A stretch of 57,993 bases of DNA, from positions 1 through 57,993 of the forward strand of contig JAEEGQ010000038.1 of the NCBI GenBank assembly GCA_016280395.1, in the 5' to 3' direction. Shown here one piece after another: positions 41,597 to 50,341 of this stretch. How positions within the stretch are numbered: the first letter of the stretch is position 1; each line of letters opens with the position of its first letter. Source of the DNA: Lachnospiraceae bacterium. GTDB lineage: Bacteria; Bacillota; Clostridia; Lachnospirales; Lachnospiraceae. The notes below the pieces were generated by a model, which worked only from the letters and a program-made list of their open reading frames with translations, made no database searches and had not been told where the DNA came from. The position numbers were made by a program, and so were the translations under genes.

Positions 41597-41627
41597 TGAG
41601 TCACCGGGAAACGACCCCGCCGACTCA
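41597..41627 (-). repeat. 31-bp REP-like element, copy 3 (inverted), with a half copy beside it
   Basis: Read on the minus strand: TGAGTCG, the core GCGGGGTCGTTTCCCGG and TGACTCA. A further TGACTCA half-site at 41588-41594, preceded by CCCCAAC, suggests a second, decayed copy. It lies between the Ig-like and murA genes, a 334-base stretch that otherwise holds only the murA promoter. Confidence 0.75.
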
Positions 41628-41693
41628 TTTTGCGCAGTATAGCAAATTTGGACCGGATTTGCAAAATTTTTTAAATTAAAGTTAAATTTTTGG

Positions 41694-41722
41694 TTTACAA
41701 ATTATTCTTGTATTGTTATAAT
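41694..41722 (+). promoter_or_regulatory. Promoter of murA
   Basis: TTTACA (41694-41699), 17 bases and TATAAT (41717-41722). The leader is about 70 bases. It has AAAGGAAAT about 35 bases before the ATG and a CCGG-TTTTT-CCGG inverted repeat between the two; no Shine-Dalgarno sequence lies at normal spacing. Confidence 0.8.
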
Positions 41723-41799
41723 GCAATATGTAAAGGTGTATTGGAGTTTTCCTATACTAATTTGAAAGGAAATCCGGTTTTTCCGGTATATATATATAC

Positions 41800-43098
41800 A
41801 TGAGTCAATATATAATAAAAGGTGGCACACCGCTTACGGGAGAGGTAAGCATCGGAGGTGCCAAGAACGCAGCACTTGGTATTATCGCAGCAGCCATAAT
41901 GGCTGATGATTCCGTTACTATAGAGAATATCCCCGATGTCAGGGATATCAATGTTCTTCTTGATGCTCTTACAGAATTGGGAGTAAGGGTTCAGAGAATT
42001 AACCGTCATACGGTCAAGATCAACGCAACAAAGATCAATTCTTTCCGCGCCGATTCCGAGGCGATCCGCAAGATCCGCGGTTCGTACTATCTTATCGGGG
42101 CACTGCTCGGAAAGTACCATCACGCAGAGGTGGCTCTTCCCGGCGGATGCAGTATCGGCAGCCGTCCCATCGACCAGCATGAAAAAGGATTCCAGGCTCT
42201 TGGCGCAACCACCGAGAAAAAGCATGGACTTGTGTTTGCTGATGCCGAAAAACTCACAGGAAACCACATTTACCTTGATATAAGCAGTGTCGGGGCAACT
42301 ATCAACATAATGCTCGCAAGCGTTCTCGCTACGGGTCAGACCGTTATCGAGAACCCCGCAAAAGAGCCGCACGTTGTTGATGTTGCAAGCTTCCTGAACA
42401 GTATGGGCGCAAACATCAAGGGCGCAGGCACCGACGTTATCAGGATCAAAGGCGTGGAGAAGCTTCACGGCACCACATATTCGATCATCCCGGACCAGAT
42501 CGAGGCCGGCACGTTCATGATGGCTGCAGCCATTACACACGGTGATATCGTACTTAAGAACGTCATCCCGAAGCACCTTGAAGTTATTTCGGCGAAGCTT
42601 ATGGAGATGGGCGCAGAGATAGAAGAAAGCGGAGATTCGCTCCGTGTAAGGGCAGGCAAGGAGCTTTCGGGCGTTAACGTAAAGACGTTCCCTTATCCGG
42701 GCTTCCCTACCGATATGCAGCCGCAGACGACAACAGTGCTTGCAACCTGCACCGGCACGAGCGTTGTTACGGAAAGCGTGTTTGAGAGCCGTTTCAAGTA
42801 TGTTGACGAGCTTTCAAGGATGGGTGCCGAGATCATGATCGAAGGCAACACCGCTGTAATAAAGGGACCCAAATCCCTTACGGGCGCAACCGTTTCCGCT
42901 CCGGATCTTCGCGCGGGAGCAGCTCTCGTACTTGCGGGGCTTGCTGCGGAAGGCTACACGGTAGTTGAGCAGATCGAGTACATCGAACGCGGTTACGAAG
43001 ACTTTGAAAAGAAGATGATGGAGCTTGGCGCTGTTATGGCTAAGATCGAACAGGGCAATGAGCGTGCCATCAAGAAGTTCAAACTGAAAACAGCATAA
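41800..43098 (+). CDS. murA: UDP-N-acetylglucosamine 1-carboxyvinyltransferase
   Basis: The 432-residue MurA transfers enolpyruvate to UDP-GlcNAc in the first committed step of peptidoglycan synthesis. Lys22 is in IGGAKNAALG; the loop cysteine that fosfomycin attacks is Cys117 in LPGGCSIGSRPIDQH; TDMQPQTTTVLA and LRAGAALVLAGLAAEG are also standard. Length and both lobes are complete. It is probably a single-gene unit with its own promoter and the terminator at 43145. Confidence 0.96.
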   Translation: MSQYIIKGGTPLTGEVSIGGAKNAALGIIAAAIMADDSVTIENIPDVRDINVLLDALTELGVRVQRINRHTVKINATKINSFRADSEAIRKIRGSYYLIGALLGKYHHAEVALPGGCSIGSRPIDQHEKGFQALGATTEKKHGLVFADAEKLTGNHIYLDISSVGATINIMLASVLATGQTVIENPAKEPHVVDVASFLNSMGANIKGAGTDVIRIKGVEKLHGTTYSIIPDQIEAGTFMMAAAITHGDIVLKNVIPKHLEVISAKLMEMGAEIEESGDSLRVRAGKELSGVNVKTFPYPGFPTDMQPQTTTVLATCTGTSVVTESVFESRFKYVDELSRMGAEIMIEGNTAVIKGPKSLTGATVSAPDLRAGAALVLAGLAAEGYTVVEQIEYIERGYEDFEKKMMELGAVMAKIEQGNERAIKKFKLKTA

Positions 43099-43144
43099 CG
43101 GCGAAAGCCGTCGGGCCCGCAAGAGGGCGTGATAATATAAAACA

Positions 43145-43177
43145 AAACCCTGCAGACCTTGATCTGCAGGGTTTTTC
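43145..43177. terminator. Bidirectional terminator after murA and the HD-GYP gene
   Basis: AAACCCTGCAGA (43145-43156) pairs with TCTGCAGGGTTT (43163-43174), with T-tracts on both strands. Confidence 0.92.
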
Positions 43178-43244
43178 GCGCGGTGGGTGGTGTAAGATAA
43201 AGATATAAACGAAAGGATAGGTGAAACACCGCGCGGATACATGC

Positions 43245-44342
43245 TTAAAGAAGCGCTTCTATGCTGATCTGCGGCTCAAGCGACAGATCGATGTATTTCC
43301 TGCCGAGCTTTACGATAGGACGGGAGAGCGCGAAACGGTTCATCATGACGATCTTGCCCTCGTTGCCGTCGCTCAGGCGTACACGGCTGTTGATATAAGT
43401 GAGGTTCAGGTGCTCTAAGAAGCACATGAGGAAATGCGTATCAAACTGCGAAAGACCTTCTGTCTCGAACAGGTGGATAACGTCGAAGGGACAGATGGGA
43501 GCGCGATATGAGCGGGCTGCGGTCATTGCCTCGTAAACATCGGCGATGGCAACGATCTTTGCAAAAGGCTCTATCTGGCCGCCTTTGAGGTTCATCGGAT
43601 AGCCGGAACCGTCGCAGCGCTCGTGATGCATCATGGCTGCAAGCTTGATGCGGTTATCAAGAGGCTGGGGACGAAGGATATCGTACCCGCGAACGGCGTG
43701 TGTCTTGACCTTGCTGTATTCGTCGGCACTGAGAGCGGCAGGCTTTGAAAGGATCTCCTTCGGGATAACGGATTTGCCGATATCGTGCAAAAGACCGCTC
43801 AGAGTGAGGATCTCGAGATCGACCTTCGAATAGCCGAGCCAGTTGCCGAGAACATAGCAGATGAGCGCGACATTAAGGCAGTGAGCGTATGTTTCGTCGC
43901 TGTAGTCACGCAGGCAATGGATCATGTCGAATACATGGATGCCGTTACGGGACTGCTGGAGCATGCCGTGCACGGTCTCAAGAAGGACGCTCTGGTCCGG
44001 AACATTGCCCGTCACAATGGAATTGAACTCCTTTTGCAGGGAAGCAACGGACTTGGGGAGCGCATTCTTGTAATACTGGAACTCGGGAGTGCTCCGGACT
44101 ATGTCGGAATTGGAGAGCTCGGGTGTGCCGATGGGCGCCTCCGGAGAAGCCGTTTCATCTTCCTCAACGCGGATGGAAACTGCATTGATTGAATAAAACT
44201 TGAACCTTGTGATCAGCTTGTCATCGATCTTGGTACCGGCTTTTGCGATAGACTGGTTGTTATAGGAATAAACGTCCTCTGCAACGACCATGCCGGGCGC
44301 AAGCTGATTCGTGAATAATTTTACCGATTTCATGTTAACCAT
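43245..44342 (-). CDS. HD-GYP-domain protein, probable c-di-GMP phosphodiesterase
   Basis: The 365-residue soluble protein has an N-terminal region (VKLFTNQLAPGMVVAEDVYS, AKAGTKIDDKLI) of the small domain that often precedes HD-GYP. The catalytic domain holds AHCLNVAL, LLHDIGKSVIP, HAVRGYDIL and the paired MMHHERCDGSGYP, all metal ligands intact. It should hydrolyse c-di-GMP, opposing the two GGDEF proteins in the window. ATG 44342 is preceded by GGAGGAAA; ATG 44333 is an alternative start. Confidence 0.9.
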   Translation of the reverse strand: MVNMKSVKLFTNQLAPGMVVAEDVYSYNNQSIAKAGTKIDDKLITRFKFYSINAVSIRVEEDETASPEAPIGTPELSNSDIVRSTPEFQYYKNALPKSVASLQKEFNSIVTGNVPDQSVLLETVHGMLQQSRNGIHVFDMIHCLRDYSDETYAHCLNVALICYVLGNWLGYSKVDLEILTLSGLLHDIGKSVIPKEILSKPAALSADEYSKVKTHAVRGYDILRPQPLDNRIKLAAMMHHERCDGSGYPMNLKGGQIEPFAKIVAIADVYEAMTAARSYRAPICPFDVIHLFETEGLSQFDTHFLMCFLEHLNLTYINSRVRLSDGNEGKIVMMNRFALSRPIVKLGRKYIDLSLEPQISIEALL

Positions 44343-44703
44343 TTTCCTCCGCGCCAATTAATAATGTCCCGGATTTGACCGAAAACATTTTAATTGAATA
44401 AAGTGATTATACAAATATTATACTCATAAATTGAAATTTGTCAACAAATAGGTTATAAAGGAATAGGACATATCCTGTATCACGAACCTTAATTTACTCA
44501 AATGAATTCTTAATGAGTTTTTAATCTTTTATACAAGACAGTTTAATTTTCTCTTGGTATAGTGGGTATCGTCAAAGGAACGGAACAACCGGTGCCAAAG
44601 ACAAAGGGCCCTTTGCCTTGAACACCGGACACGGTATCCGGTCCGAAAAACTAATAAAAAGATCAAACTCATCAAACTCATCATTGAAAGGATGGACAAA
44701 ATC
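44343..44703. promoter_or_regulatory. Divergent promoter region and structured leader of the DUF4342-like gene
   Basis: This AT-rich stretch has no gene. A weak plus-strand promoter (AAGACA 44535-44540, 17 bases, TATAGT 44558-44563) would give a leader of about 130 bases. That leader has the stem CCGGTG (44589-44594)/CACCGG (44623-44628) enclosing the perfect palindrome CAAAGGGCCCTTTG (44602-44615). The structure matches no riboswitch I know. Confidence 0.45.
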
Positions 44704-45225
44704 ATGGATAACTTCGAAAAGGTTGAAAAGATCGCAGAACGCGCACACGTATCATTTGAGGATGCAAAGGCAGCACTTGAGGCTACAAACTGGGATATGC
44801 TCGATGCAATGATCTATCTTGAGAGACAGGGCAAGGCAGCAGGTTCGGGCAGCACCTACTCTACCACATATGAGAGCAACGCTTACGGCGGCGAGCAGTA
44901 TAACCGCAGCAGCAACGCAAACAAGAAGACCTTCGGCGACAAGGTAAAGGATCTCCTTAGGAAGAGCGACGAGAATCACTTCAGGATCACAAGAAAGAAC
45001 GGCGAGAAGCTCATCGAGTTCCCCATCTGGCTTGCTATCATCCTTGTTATCGCCCTTCACGGATTTGCACTTGTTCTCTTCATCATCGGTCTCTTCTGCG
45101 GATGCGGCTACAGCTTCATAGGACCCGCAAAGATGGATGTTGCGAACAAAGTCATGAACACCTGCGAAGAAACCGCAGATTCCATAAAGGATGCTTTCAA
45201 CAGCAACAAGAACAATCAGCAGTAA
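44704..45225 (+). CDS. DUF4342-like membrane protein with UBA-like domain
   Basis: The protein has about 173 residues. Residues 1-45 form a UBA-like three-helix domain (EKIAERAHVSFEDAKAALEA, NWDMLDAMIYLE). A Ser/Tyr/Gly/Asn-rich linker, a basic helix (FGDKVKDLLRKS) and one or two membrane segments (roughly 105-140) follow, then a short tail. The pairing of a UBA-like domain with membrane helices fits DUF4342-type proteins of Firmicutes, of unknown function. ATG 44704 is preferred for spacing from GAAAGG; ATG 44692 is in frame. A response regulator gene follows 118 bases on. Confidence 0.65.
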   Translation: MDNFEKVEKIAERAHVSFEDAKAALEATNWDMLDAMIYLERQGKAAGSGSTYSTTYESNAYGGEQYNRSSNANKKTFGDKVKDLLRKSDENHFRITRKNGEKLIEFPIWLAIILVIALHGFALVLFIIGLFCGCGYSFIGPAKMDVANKVMNTCEETADSIKDAFNSNKNNQQ

Positions 45226-45343
45226 TGACTGCAGGTAATAAAGCGCGAAAGGCGGGAGCGTCTGCTCCCGCTACAGCGCGTTAAAGGCATGCGGGAGAAC
45301 GCTGCCGGATAAACAGAAGTAAAAGATACCGGAGGAACAGGAA

Positions 45344-46048
45344 ATGTCACACATTCTGATCGTAGAAGACGAAGAACAGCTTGCGCGCTTTACGGAGCTT
45401 GAATTAAAGCATGAGGGATATGAGGTAAGTAAGGCGGGCGACGGGAGAACTGCGCTTGAAATGGCGCTTTCCGGCGACTACAGCCTGATCCTTCTGGATA
45501 TCATGCTCCCCGGAATAAACGGCCTTGAAGTTTTACGCCGCTTAAAAGCCGAAAAGGACACGCCGGTCATCCTGCTTACCGCAAGAGATGCCGTAATGGA
45601 CAAGGTTTCGGGGCTTGACGCAGGAGCCGTTGACTACATTACAAAGCCCTTTGCCATAGAAGAGCTTCTCGCCCGTATCCGTGTTGCGTTGAAGCTTTAC
45701 GGACACACAGCCAAGGTGGATGCGGAACAGGACGGCAGGGACGAAGAGGGCGTTTATCGATATAAAGGCCTGGTGCTCAACGAAAAGAAGCACGATGTGA
45801 AATACGACGGGCATTCGATAGAGCTTACAAACCGCGAGTTCACGATGTTAAAGATACTGCTCAAGAACATGGATATCGTGCTTTCACGCGACACGCTGCT
45901 TGAGCAGGTCTGCGGCTACGACTATCTTGGGGAGACGAACATTGTCGATGTATATGTGAGATATCTGCGTGCAAAGATAGATGATGCATTCGGAGTCAAG
46001 ATCATTCAGACCGTAAGAGGTGTCGGATATGTCATCAAATCAGAGTAG
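45344..46048 (+). CDS. OmpR-family response regulator
   Basis: The 234-residue protein has a receiver domain with acidic residues in VEDEEQ, phosphoacceptor Asp52 in LLDIMLPG, LLTARD and Lys in ITKPFAIEE, then a winged-helix DNA-binding domain (ELTNREFTMLKILLKN, TNIVDVYVRYLRAKID, VRGVGYVI). It is a standard two-component regulator. An inverted repeat, GGCGGGAGC/GCTCCCGC, lies 85 bases upstream near 45253. It overlaps the kinase gene that follows. Confidence 0.95.
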   Translation: MSHILIVEDEEQLARFTELELKHEGYEVSKAGDGRTALEMALSGDYSLILLDIMLPGINGLEVLRRLKAEKDTPVILLTARDAVMDKVSGLDAGAVDYITKPFAIEELLARIRVALKLYGHTAKVDAEQDGRDEEGVYRYKGLVLNEKKHDVKYDGHSIELTNREFTMLKILLKNMDIVLSRDTLLEQVCGYDYLGETNIVDVYVRYLRAKIDDAFGVKIIQTVRGVGYVIKSE

Positions 46049-47354
46049 AACAGGAAAACGAAAGGTAACGTCGATAGTAAGGCGTCTGGTGCGCAGAGGC
46101 TTCAGGAAACAGATTTCAAGCTGCCTTATAGCCGATTTCTTTGTGTGCGTACTGGTGATATTTCTGTGCCTTGCAGTGACGGAACTGTCCGCAAACGGCG
46201 GAAAGCCCTTTTCCAACGCAAAGCGTAAGGTGAAATTCTACAGGCCTGAGGTGAACGAGGAGCTTATAAGTACGGACGCAAAGAAAAAGGCCGAGTATTT
46301 TGCGGATATAGAAAGGATAAACGAGACTGCGGTCTACACCGTCAGACTCAAAGGCTCGGATGAAGAGTACAGCTTCAAGGTAGGCGCATATTTCGTTTAT
46401 CCGATCACCTTTTTCGGCGCTTTCTTTCTGCTGCAGTTTGTGGGCGCGCTCTTTGGCACAATAAGCGAAAGACGGAAAGTTGAGCGGATCCTCAATCCGC
46501 TTGAAGAGATCGCAGACAAGGCGGATGAGCTGTCCCGCATCGAGTTTGACGAAGAAAAATATGTTATCCTTGAAGAAAAGATCAACAACCTTGCAACAGA
46601 GGATACGCTCCAGGTTTCCCAGGGCGACAAGGAGCTTGAGCGCATAGAGTCGGCAATAAACAGGCTTCTGACCCGTATGCGCGAGAGCAACATGCGCCAG
46701 GCCCGCTTTGTAAATGACGCTTCCCATGAGCTTCGCACGCCTATAGCCGTGATCGAAGGCTATTCAAACATGCTTGCGAGATGGGGCCGTGAAGACGAGA
46801 AGGTGCTTGACGAGTCCATAAACGCCATCCGCAACGAATCGGCGCACATGAAATACCTTGTGGAACAGCTTTTGTTCCTCGCCCGCGGCGACAGCGGAAA
46901 GACCGTTCTTCATCCCGAACACTTAAATCTCTGCGATATGATGCGTGAGATCTACGAAGAGTCGCTCATGATAGACGAAAGGCATATCTACAGATTCCAG
47001 GAATCCGAAGCGCCTGTATATGCGGATTGCGATCCGGCGCTCATGAAGCAGGCTGTCCGCATTCTCGTGGATAATGCGGCAAAGTACACAAACGAAGGCG
47101 ACGAGATACTCCTTTCGCAGGGAGTGCAAAACGGCGTTCCCTATCTGCAGGTTCAGGATACGGGTATCGGAATGGAGGAAAATGCGGTATCGCACATGTT
47201 CGAACGCTTTTACCGTGCCGATGAGGCAAGGTCTTACAAGGGCACAGGGCTTGGACTTTCTATCGCAAAGTGGATAATAGACAAGCATAAAGGGCATTTT
47301 GAGGTGACTTCGAGACCGGGGCTCGGGACAAGGATCAGGATCGTGCTGGGATAG
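46029..47354 (+). CDS. Sensor histidine kinase (classical, HAMP-less or weak HAMP)
   Basis: The 441-residue kinase has a basic N-terminus, membrane helices at about residues 33-55 and 120-140, and a short extracytoplasmic loop of about 65 residues. A linker that may be a degenerate HAMP (LNPLEEIADKADELSRIEFD) leads to the phosphoacceptor FVNDASHELRTPIAVIEG. The ATPase region has LVDNAAKYTNEGDEI, VQDTGIGM and KGTGLGLSIAKWI. ATG 46029 lies inside the end of the regulator gene (20-base overlap), so the two proteins are co-translated. The signal is unknown. Confidence 0.94.
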   Translation: MSSNQSRTGKRKVTSIVRRLVRRGFRKQISSCLIADFFVCVLVIFLCLAVTELSANGGKPFSNAKRKVKFYRPEVNEELISTDAKKKAEYFADIERINETAVYTVRLKGSDEEYSFKVGAYFVYPITFFGAFFLLQFVGALFGTISERRKVERILNPLEEIADKADELSRIEFDEEKYVILEEKINNLATEDTLQVSQGDKELERIESAINRLLTRMRESNMRQARFVNDASHELRTPIAVIEGYSNMLARWGREDEKVLDESINAIRNESAHMKYLVEQLLFLARGDSGKTVLHPEHLNLCDMMREIYEESLMIDERHIYRFQESEAPVYADCDPALMKQAVRILVDNAAKYTNEGDEILLSQGVQNGVPYLQVQDTGIGMEENAVSHMFERFYRADEARSYKGTGLGLSIAKWIIDKHKGHFEVTSRPGLGTRIRIVLG

Positions 47355-47467
47355 ACCTCAGACAGACGGCGGTTTTGATTTGTTTCTAAGCTGTACGGAA
47401 TCGGTGTATCTTTTTAATAAATAGATACAAATTAAGATACAAAATTTCGAGATTGCAAAATTTTTAG

Positions 47468-47576
47468 TTGACAAACTACACAAAACGTGATATGTTATCG
47501 TCACAAGGACGAGTATAACGCTAAGGACAGCATCAACAGGGTGGGACCGGGCTGTCCTTTTTTATACTCGTTTTTT
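47468..47576 (+). ncRNA. Putative small RNA with own promoter and terminator (candidate 1)
   Basis: A promoter, TTGACA (47468-47473), 17 bases, TATGTT (47491-47496), should start RNA near 47503. The RNA would fold into one long hairpin: outer CGAGTATAA (47510-47518)/TTATACTCG (47562-47570) and inner GGACAGC (47525-47531)/GCTGTCC (47551-47557). T-tracts follow both the inner stem and the outer stem. The loop carries CATCAACAG, shared with the candidate at 57801. It could be an independent RNA of about 70 bases or an attenuator for the 168-residue gene downstream. No other gene lies between 47355 and 47682. Confidence 0.55.
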
Positions 47577-47682
47577 ATATCCTGAAAACAAGAAAGAGAA
47601 GAAAAACAGGCAGCTGCGCACCTTTGCGGACTGCGGGAAAACATTTGCACATGTGATCTGTTTGGAGGTTTTGGAGGCATTT

Positions 47683-48189
47683 ATGAGAATAGACGCATAT
47701 ACAAATTACAATACAGGCTTGAATCTTAACGTTGGCGACCTTCCGGAACGGGAAAGTACCGTCTCCAAAGCGCCGGTGCAGGAGAATGCCGTTACCTCGG
47801 ACGGACTGCAGCGGATGCCCATAGAAGCGATCTACGAAAAAAGTTCGGAGCGTCCGAAGACCGATTACGGCGGATACACAAGGACGGGGCGGAAACAGAG
47901 CGATGTTCAGGCGCAGAAGCTGAAGGATTATGTAGTAGGGAATGTGGCCTCTATCCTTCGCACCAACGAAAACAACGTAAACAAGAGGATGGACCGCCTC
48001 GGACTTTCCTCCGAAGATATGGTCGATCCGGCAAAAGCCATGTCGCTTTCAAAAAATCTTGAGCAGAAATACAGGCTTTTCGAGTATTCCATGGCCCAGC
48101 GCAATTTCTTAAAGGACGAGATGCGGATGAACGACAGTGAACTCGACACCTTTATCGACGGGCTTAAGAATGCCGGTAAACAGGAATAA
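47683..48189 (+). CDS. Unknown 168-residue protein
   Basis: The protein begins MRIDAYTNYNTGLNLNVGD. It has a polar, probably disordered first half and a helical second half (DYVVGNVASILRTNENNVNK, then MSLSKNLEQKYRLFEYSMAQ). There is no signal peptide, membrane segment or enzyme motif. The style recalls small proteins near flagellar genes of Lachnospiraceae, but none lies beside it here. ATG 47683 follows GGAGG; a longer frame from 47653 is less likely. It sits about 105 bases after the putative small RNA or attenuator. Confidence 0.55.
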   Translation: MRIDAYTNYNTGLNLNVGDLPERESTVSKAPVQENAVTSDGLQRMPIEAIYEKSSERPKTDYGGYTRTGRKQSDVQAQKLKDYVVGNVASILRTNENNVNKRMDRLGLSSEDMVDPAKAMSLSKNLEQKYRLFEYSMAQRNFLKDEMRMNDSELDTFIDGLKNAGKQE

Positions 48190-48208
48190 AACAGGAAAAA
48201 ATATGTTT

Positions 48209-48286
48209 TGAGTCAGTGGGGTCGTTTCTCTGTGACTCATTTTTGAAAACAAAAATGAGTCACAGAGAAACGACCCCGTTGACTCA
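48209..48286. repeat. REPIN-like inverted pair of the 31-bp element (copies 4 and 5)
   Basis: Two copies, 48209-48239 and 48256-48286, face each other with a 16-base spacer, making a hairpin with a stem of about 36 bp (TGAGTCA, core GTGGGGTCGTTTCTCTG, TGACTCA and its inverse). It lies between the 168-residue gene and metK and may end transcription of the former. Confidence 0.85.
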
Positions 48287-48289
48287 CTT

Positions 48290-48410
48290 CTTTCATAGTT
48301 GAAAAAAAAACGAAAAGGGTGTAATATATATCCGCTAGTGTGTCCGGTTGCGTGTGCACCGGCATAATTATTAGTTATGTTAAGCCGCCGTGGCGGCAGA
48401 AAGGCTGATC
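48290..48410 (+). promoter_or_regulatory. Structured leader of metK
   Basis: The stretch holds a -10-like TAATAT, the inverted repeat CCGG/CCGG around TTGCGTGTGCA (near 48338-48353), and the hairpin GCCGCC-GT-GGCGGC at about 48386-48399, ten bases before the GAAAGG ribosome site. It lacks the conserved blocks of the SAM-I, SAM-II and SMK riboswitches. Regulation is possible but not shown. Confidence 0.4.
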
Positions 48411-49595
48411 ATGAACAGAAGACTTTTTACATCCGAATCCGTGACCGAAGGGCATCCCGATAAGATATGCGATGCTATTTCGGATGCGGTTCTCGATTCC
48501 ATGCTGGCGCAGGACCCTATGAGCCGTGTTGCCTGCGAAACAGCTATTACAACAGGTCTCGTGCTTGTTATGGGCGAGATCACCACACAGGGCTATGCCG
48601 ATATCCCGAAGATCGTCCGCGATACCATCCGTGAGATCGGGTATACCAGCTCTGATGCGGGCTTTGACGCAAATACCTGCGGTATCATAGTTTCGATAGA
48701 CGAACAGTCGTCGGATATCGCTATGGGCGTTGACAAATCCTATGAAGCAAAAGCAAACGATGATGATGTATTCGATACCATCGGCGCAGGCGACCAGGGT
48801 ATGATGTTCGGTTACGCAACCGACGAAACACCCGAGCTTATGCCGTATCCCATCGCACTTGCGCACAAGCTTACAAGAAAGCTTACGGAAGTCAGGAAGA
48901 ACGGGACACTCCCGTACCTTCGTCCCGACGGAAAGTCGCAGGTTACCGTTGAATACGACGAGGACGGCAGGCCTGTTGCGCTTGATGCCGTAGTCCTTTC
49001 CACACAGCATGCGGCTTCGGTTTCGCAGGAGCAGCTGCACGAGGATATAAAGAAATATGTGTTTGACGAGGTCCTTCCGAAGGAGCTCCTCACACCCGAC
49101 ACAAAGTATTATATCAATCCCACCGGCCGTTTCGTTATCGGCGGTCCAAACGGCGATTCCGGTCTTACCGGCCGTAAGATCATCGTTGACACCTATGGCG
49201 GCTACGCAAGACACGGCGGCGGCGCTTTCTCCGGAAAGGATCCGACAAAGGTTGACCGTTCTGCAGCTTACGCAGCACGCTATGTAGCAAAGAACGTTGT
49301 TGCTGCGGGCCTTGCAAAGCGCTGCGAGATCCAGCTTTCCTACGCTATCGGCGTTGCACATCCCACATCCGTTGCGGTTGACACCTTTGGAACCGGCAAG
49401 CTTCCCGACACCGAGATCTCGAAGATCATCACAAAGCACTTCGATCTTCGTCCCGCAGGCATCATCAAGATGCTCGACCTTCGCCGTCCCATCTACAAGA
49501 AGACCTCTTCCTACGGCCACTTCGGACGCGAGGACGCAGACTTCACCTGGGAACGCACGGACAAGGCCGAAGAATTAAAACAGTACCTGAAATAA
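48411..49595 (+). CDS. metK: S-adenosylmethionine synthetase
   Basis: The 394-residue enzyme makes SAM from methionine and ATP. It begins [23 protein letters not shown] with His15. It has [12 protein letters not shown], the phosphate-binding [19 protein letters not shown], and IGVAHPTSV near the C-terminus. All domains are intact. ATG 48411 fits homologue starts; the frame from 48390 adds seven unsupported residues. A terminator follows at 49604. With the metY-like gene it covers two steps of sulfur and methyl metabolism in this window, though not as an operon. Confidence 0.97.
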   Translation: MNRRLFTSESVTEGHPDKICDAISDAVLDSMLAQDPMSRVACETAITTGLVLVMGEITTQGYADIPKIVRDTIREIGYTSSDAGFDANTCGIIVSIDEQSSDIAMGVDKSYEAKANDDDVFDTIGAGDQGMMFGYATDETPELMPYPIALAHKLTRKLTEVRKNGTLPYLRPDGKSQVTVEYDEDGRPVALDAVVLSTQHAASVSQEQLHEDIKKYVFDEVLPKELLTPDTKYYINPTGRFVIGGPNGDSGLTGRKIIVDTYGGYARHGGGAFSGKDPTKVDRSAAYAARYVAKNVVAAGLAKRCEIQLSYAIGVAHPTSVAVDTFGTGKLPDTEISKIITKHFDLRPAGIIKMLDLRRPIYKKTSSYGHFGREDADFTWERTDKAEELKQYLK

Positions 49596-49603
49596 TGAAT
49601 TAC

Positions 49604-49638
49604 AGAACCCCGGAAGTTATGGCTTTCGGGGTTCTTTT
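49604..49638 (+). terminator. Terminator of metK
   Basis: AGAACCCCGGAAG (49604-49616) faces CTTTCGGGGTTCT (49623-49635), with one mismatch, and is followed by TTT. Confidence 0.88.
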
Positions 49639-49774
49639 ATGCTAAAGTCAAGATGTCACAAAACCGGAAGGTGGTTTGGCATTCATCCCGGCAAAAAAAT
49701 TTTGGTTTTACAGTGACTAATTTTCATTCTTAAGGCCACTAATAAGCAGAGTGGAAGAGACGGGGGACTTATTA

Positions 49775-50341
49775 ATGGTTCAAAACACCGAAAACGGAAT
49801 ATCTGAGAGCTATCGCAGGTTTCTTTCGGGAGACTGGGCCGGTATGAAGGATATCATCGATACATATTATGATGACCTCGTCCTTTTTCTGAACAGATAC
49901 ACAGGCAATATGGATGACGCAGAAGATATGGCGGAAGAAACATTGCTTGTTCTTACCGAAAAACGCCGGCCGTTCGAAGGAAAATCCACATTTAAGACAT
50001 GGCTTTTCGGGATCGGACGGCATCTGACGCTGAGCCGGCTCAAGAAGAACGGCAGATTTCTTCCGATGCCATCCGAGGAGATGGAAGAAATGCTCCCTGC
50101 CGGTACGGGAATCCTCGAGGAACTTGTGGAGAACGAAGAACGCTCCGCCCTTTACAGCGCAATGAAAAAACTTCCGGAAGAATACAAAAAGGCGCTGTGG
50201 TTAAAGTATTTTGAGGAAATGCCGTCAAAGGATGTGGCGCTCGCCATGAACAAAACGGTCTACAGTGTAAACGGAATCATTAAACGCGCCAAAAAGGCGC
50301 TTTCGGACCTTTTGAAGGAGGAAGATTATGAGAAGTCATGA
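49775..50341 (+). CDS. ECF RNA polymerase sigma factor, second module
   Basis: The protein has about 188 residues. Region 2: YYDDLVLFLNRYTGNMDDAE with DMAEETLLVLTEKR and FKTWLFGIGRHLTLSRLKK. Region 4: MKKLPEEYKKALWLKYFEEM, SKDVALAMNKTVYSVNGIIK, RAKKALSDLL. ATG 49775 follows GGGGGAC; a GTG at 49751 is in frame. The serpin gene starts 14 bases before this gene's stop, so the two are coupled, as in the first module at 7.9-10.0 kb. The upstream repeat GTGACTAAT/GCCACTAAT (near 49712-49743) may be part of its own promoter. Confidence 0.92.
   Translation: MVQNTENGISESYRRFLSGDWAGMKDIIDTYYDDLVLFLNRYTGNMDDAEDMAEETLLVLTEKRRPFEGKSTFKTWLFGIGRHLTLSRLKKNGRFLPMPSEEMEEMLPAGTGILEELVENEERSALYSAMKKLPEEYKKALWLKYFEEMPSKDVALAMNKTVYSVNGIIKRAKKALSDLLKEEDYEKS

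Noticed and set aside
48290-48410. SAM riboswitch upstream of metK
   Set aside because: No match to SAM-I, SAM-II or SMK conserved sequence; only generic hairpins are visible.
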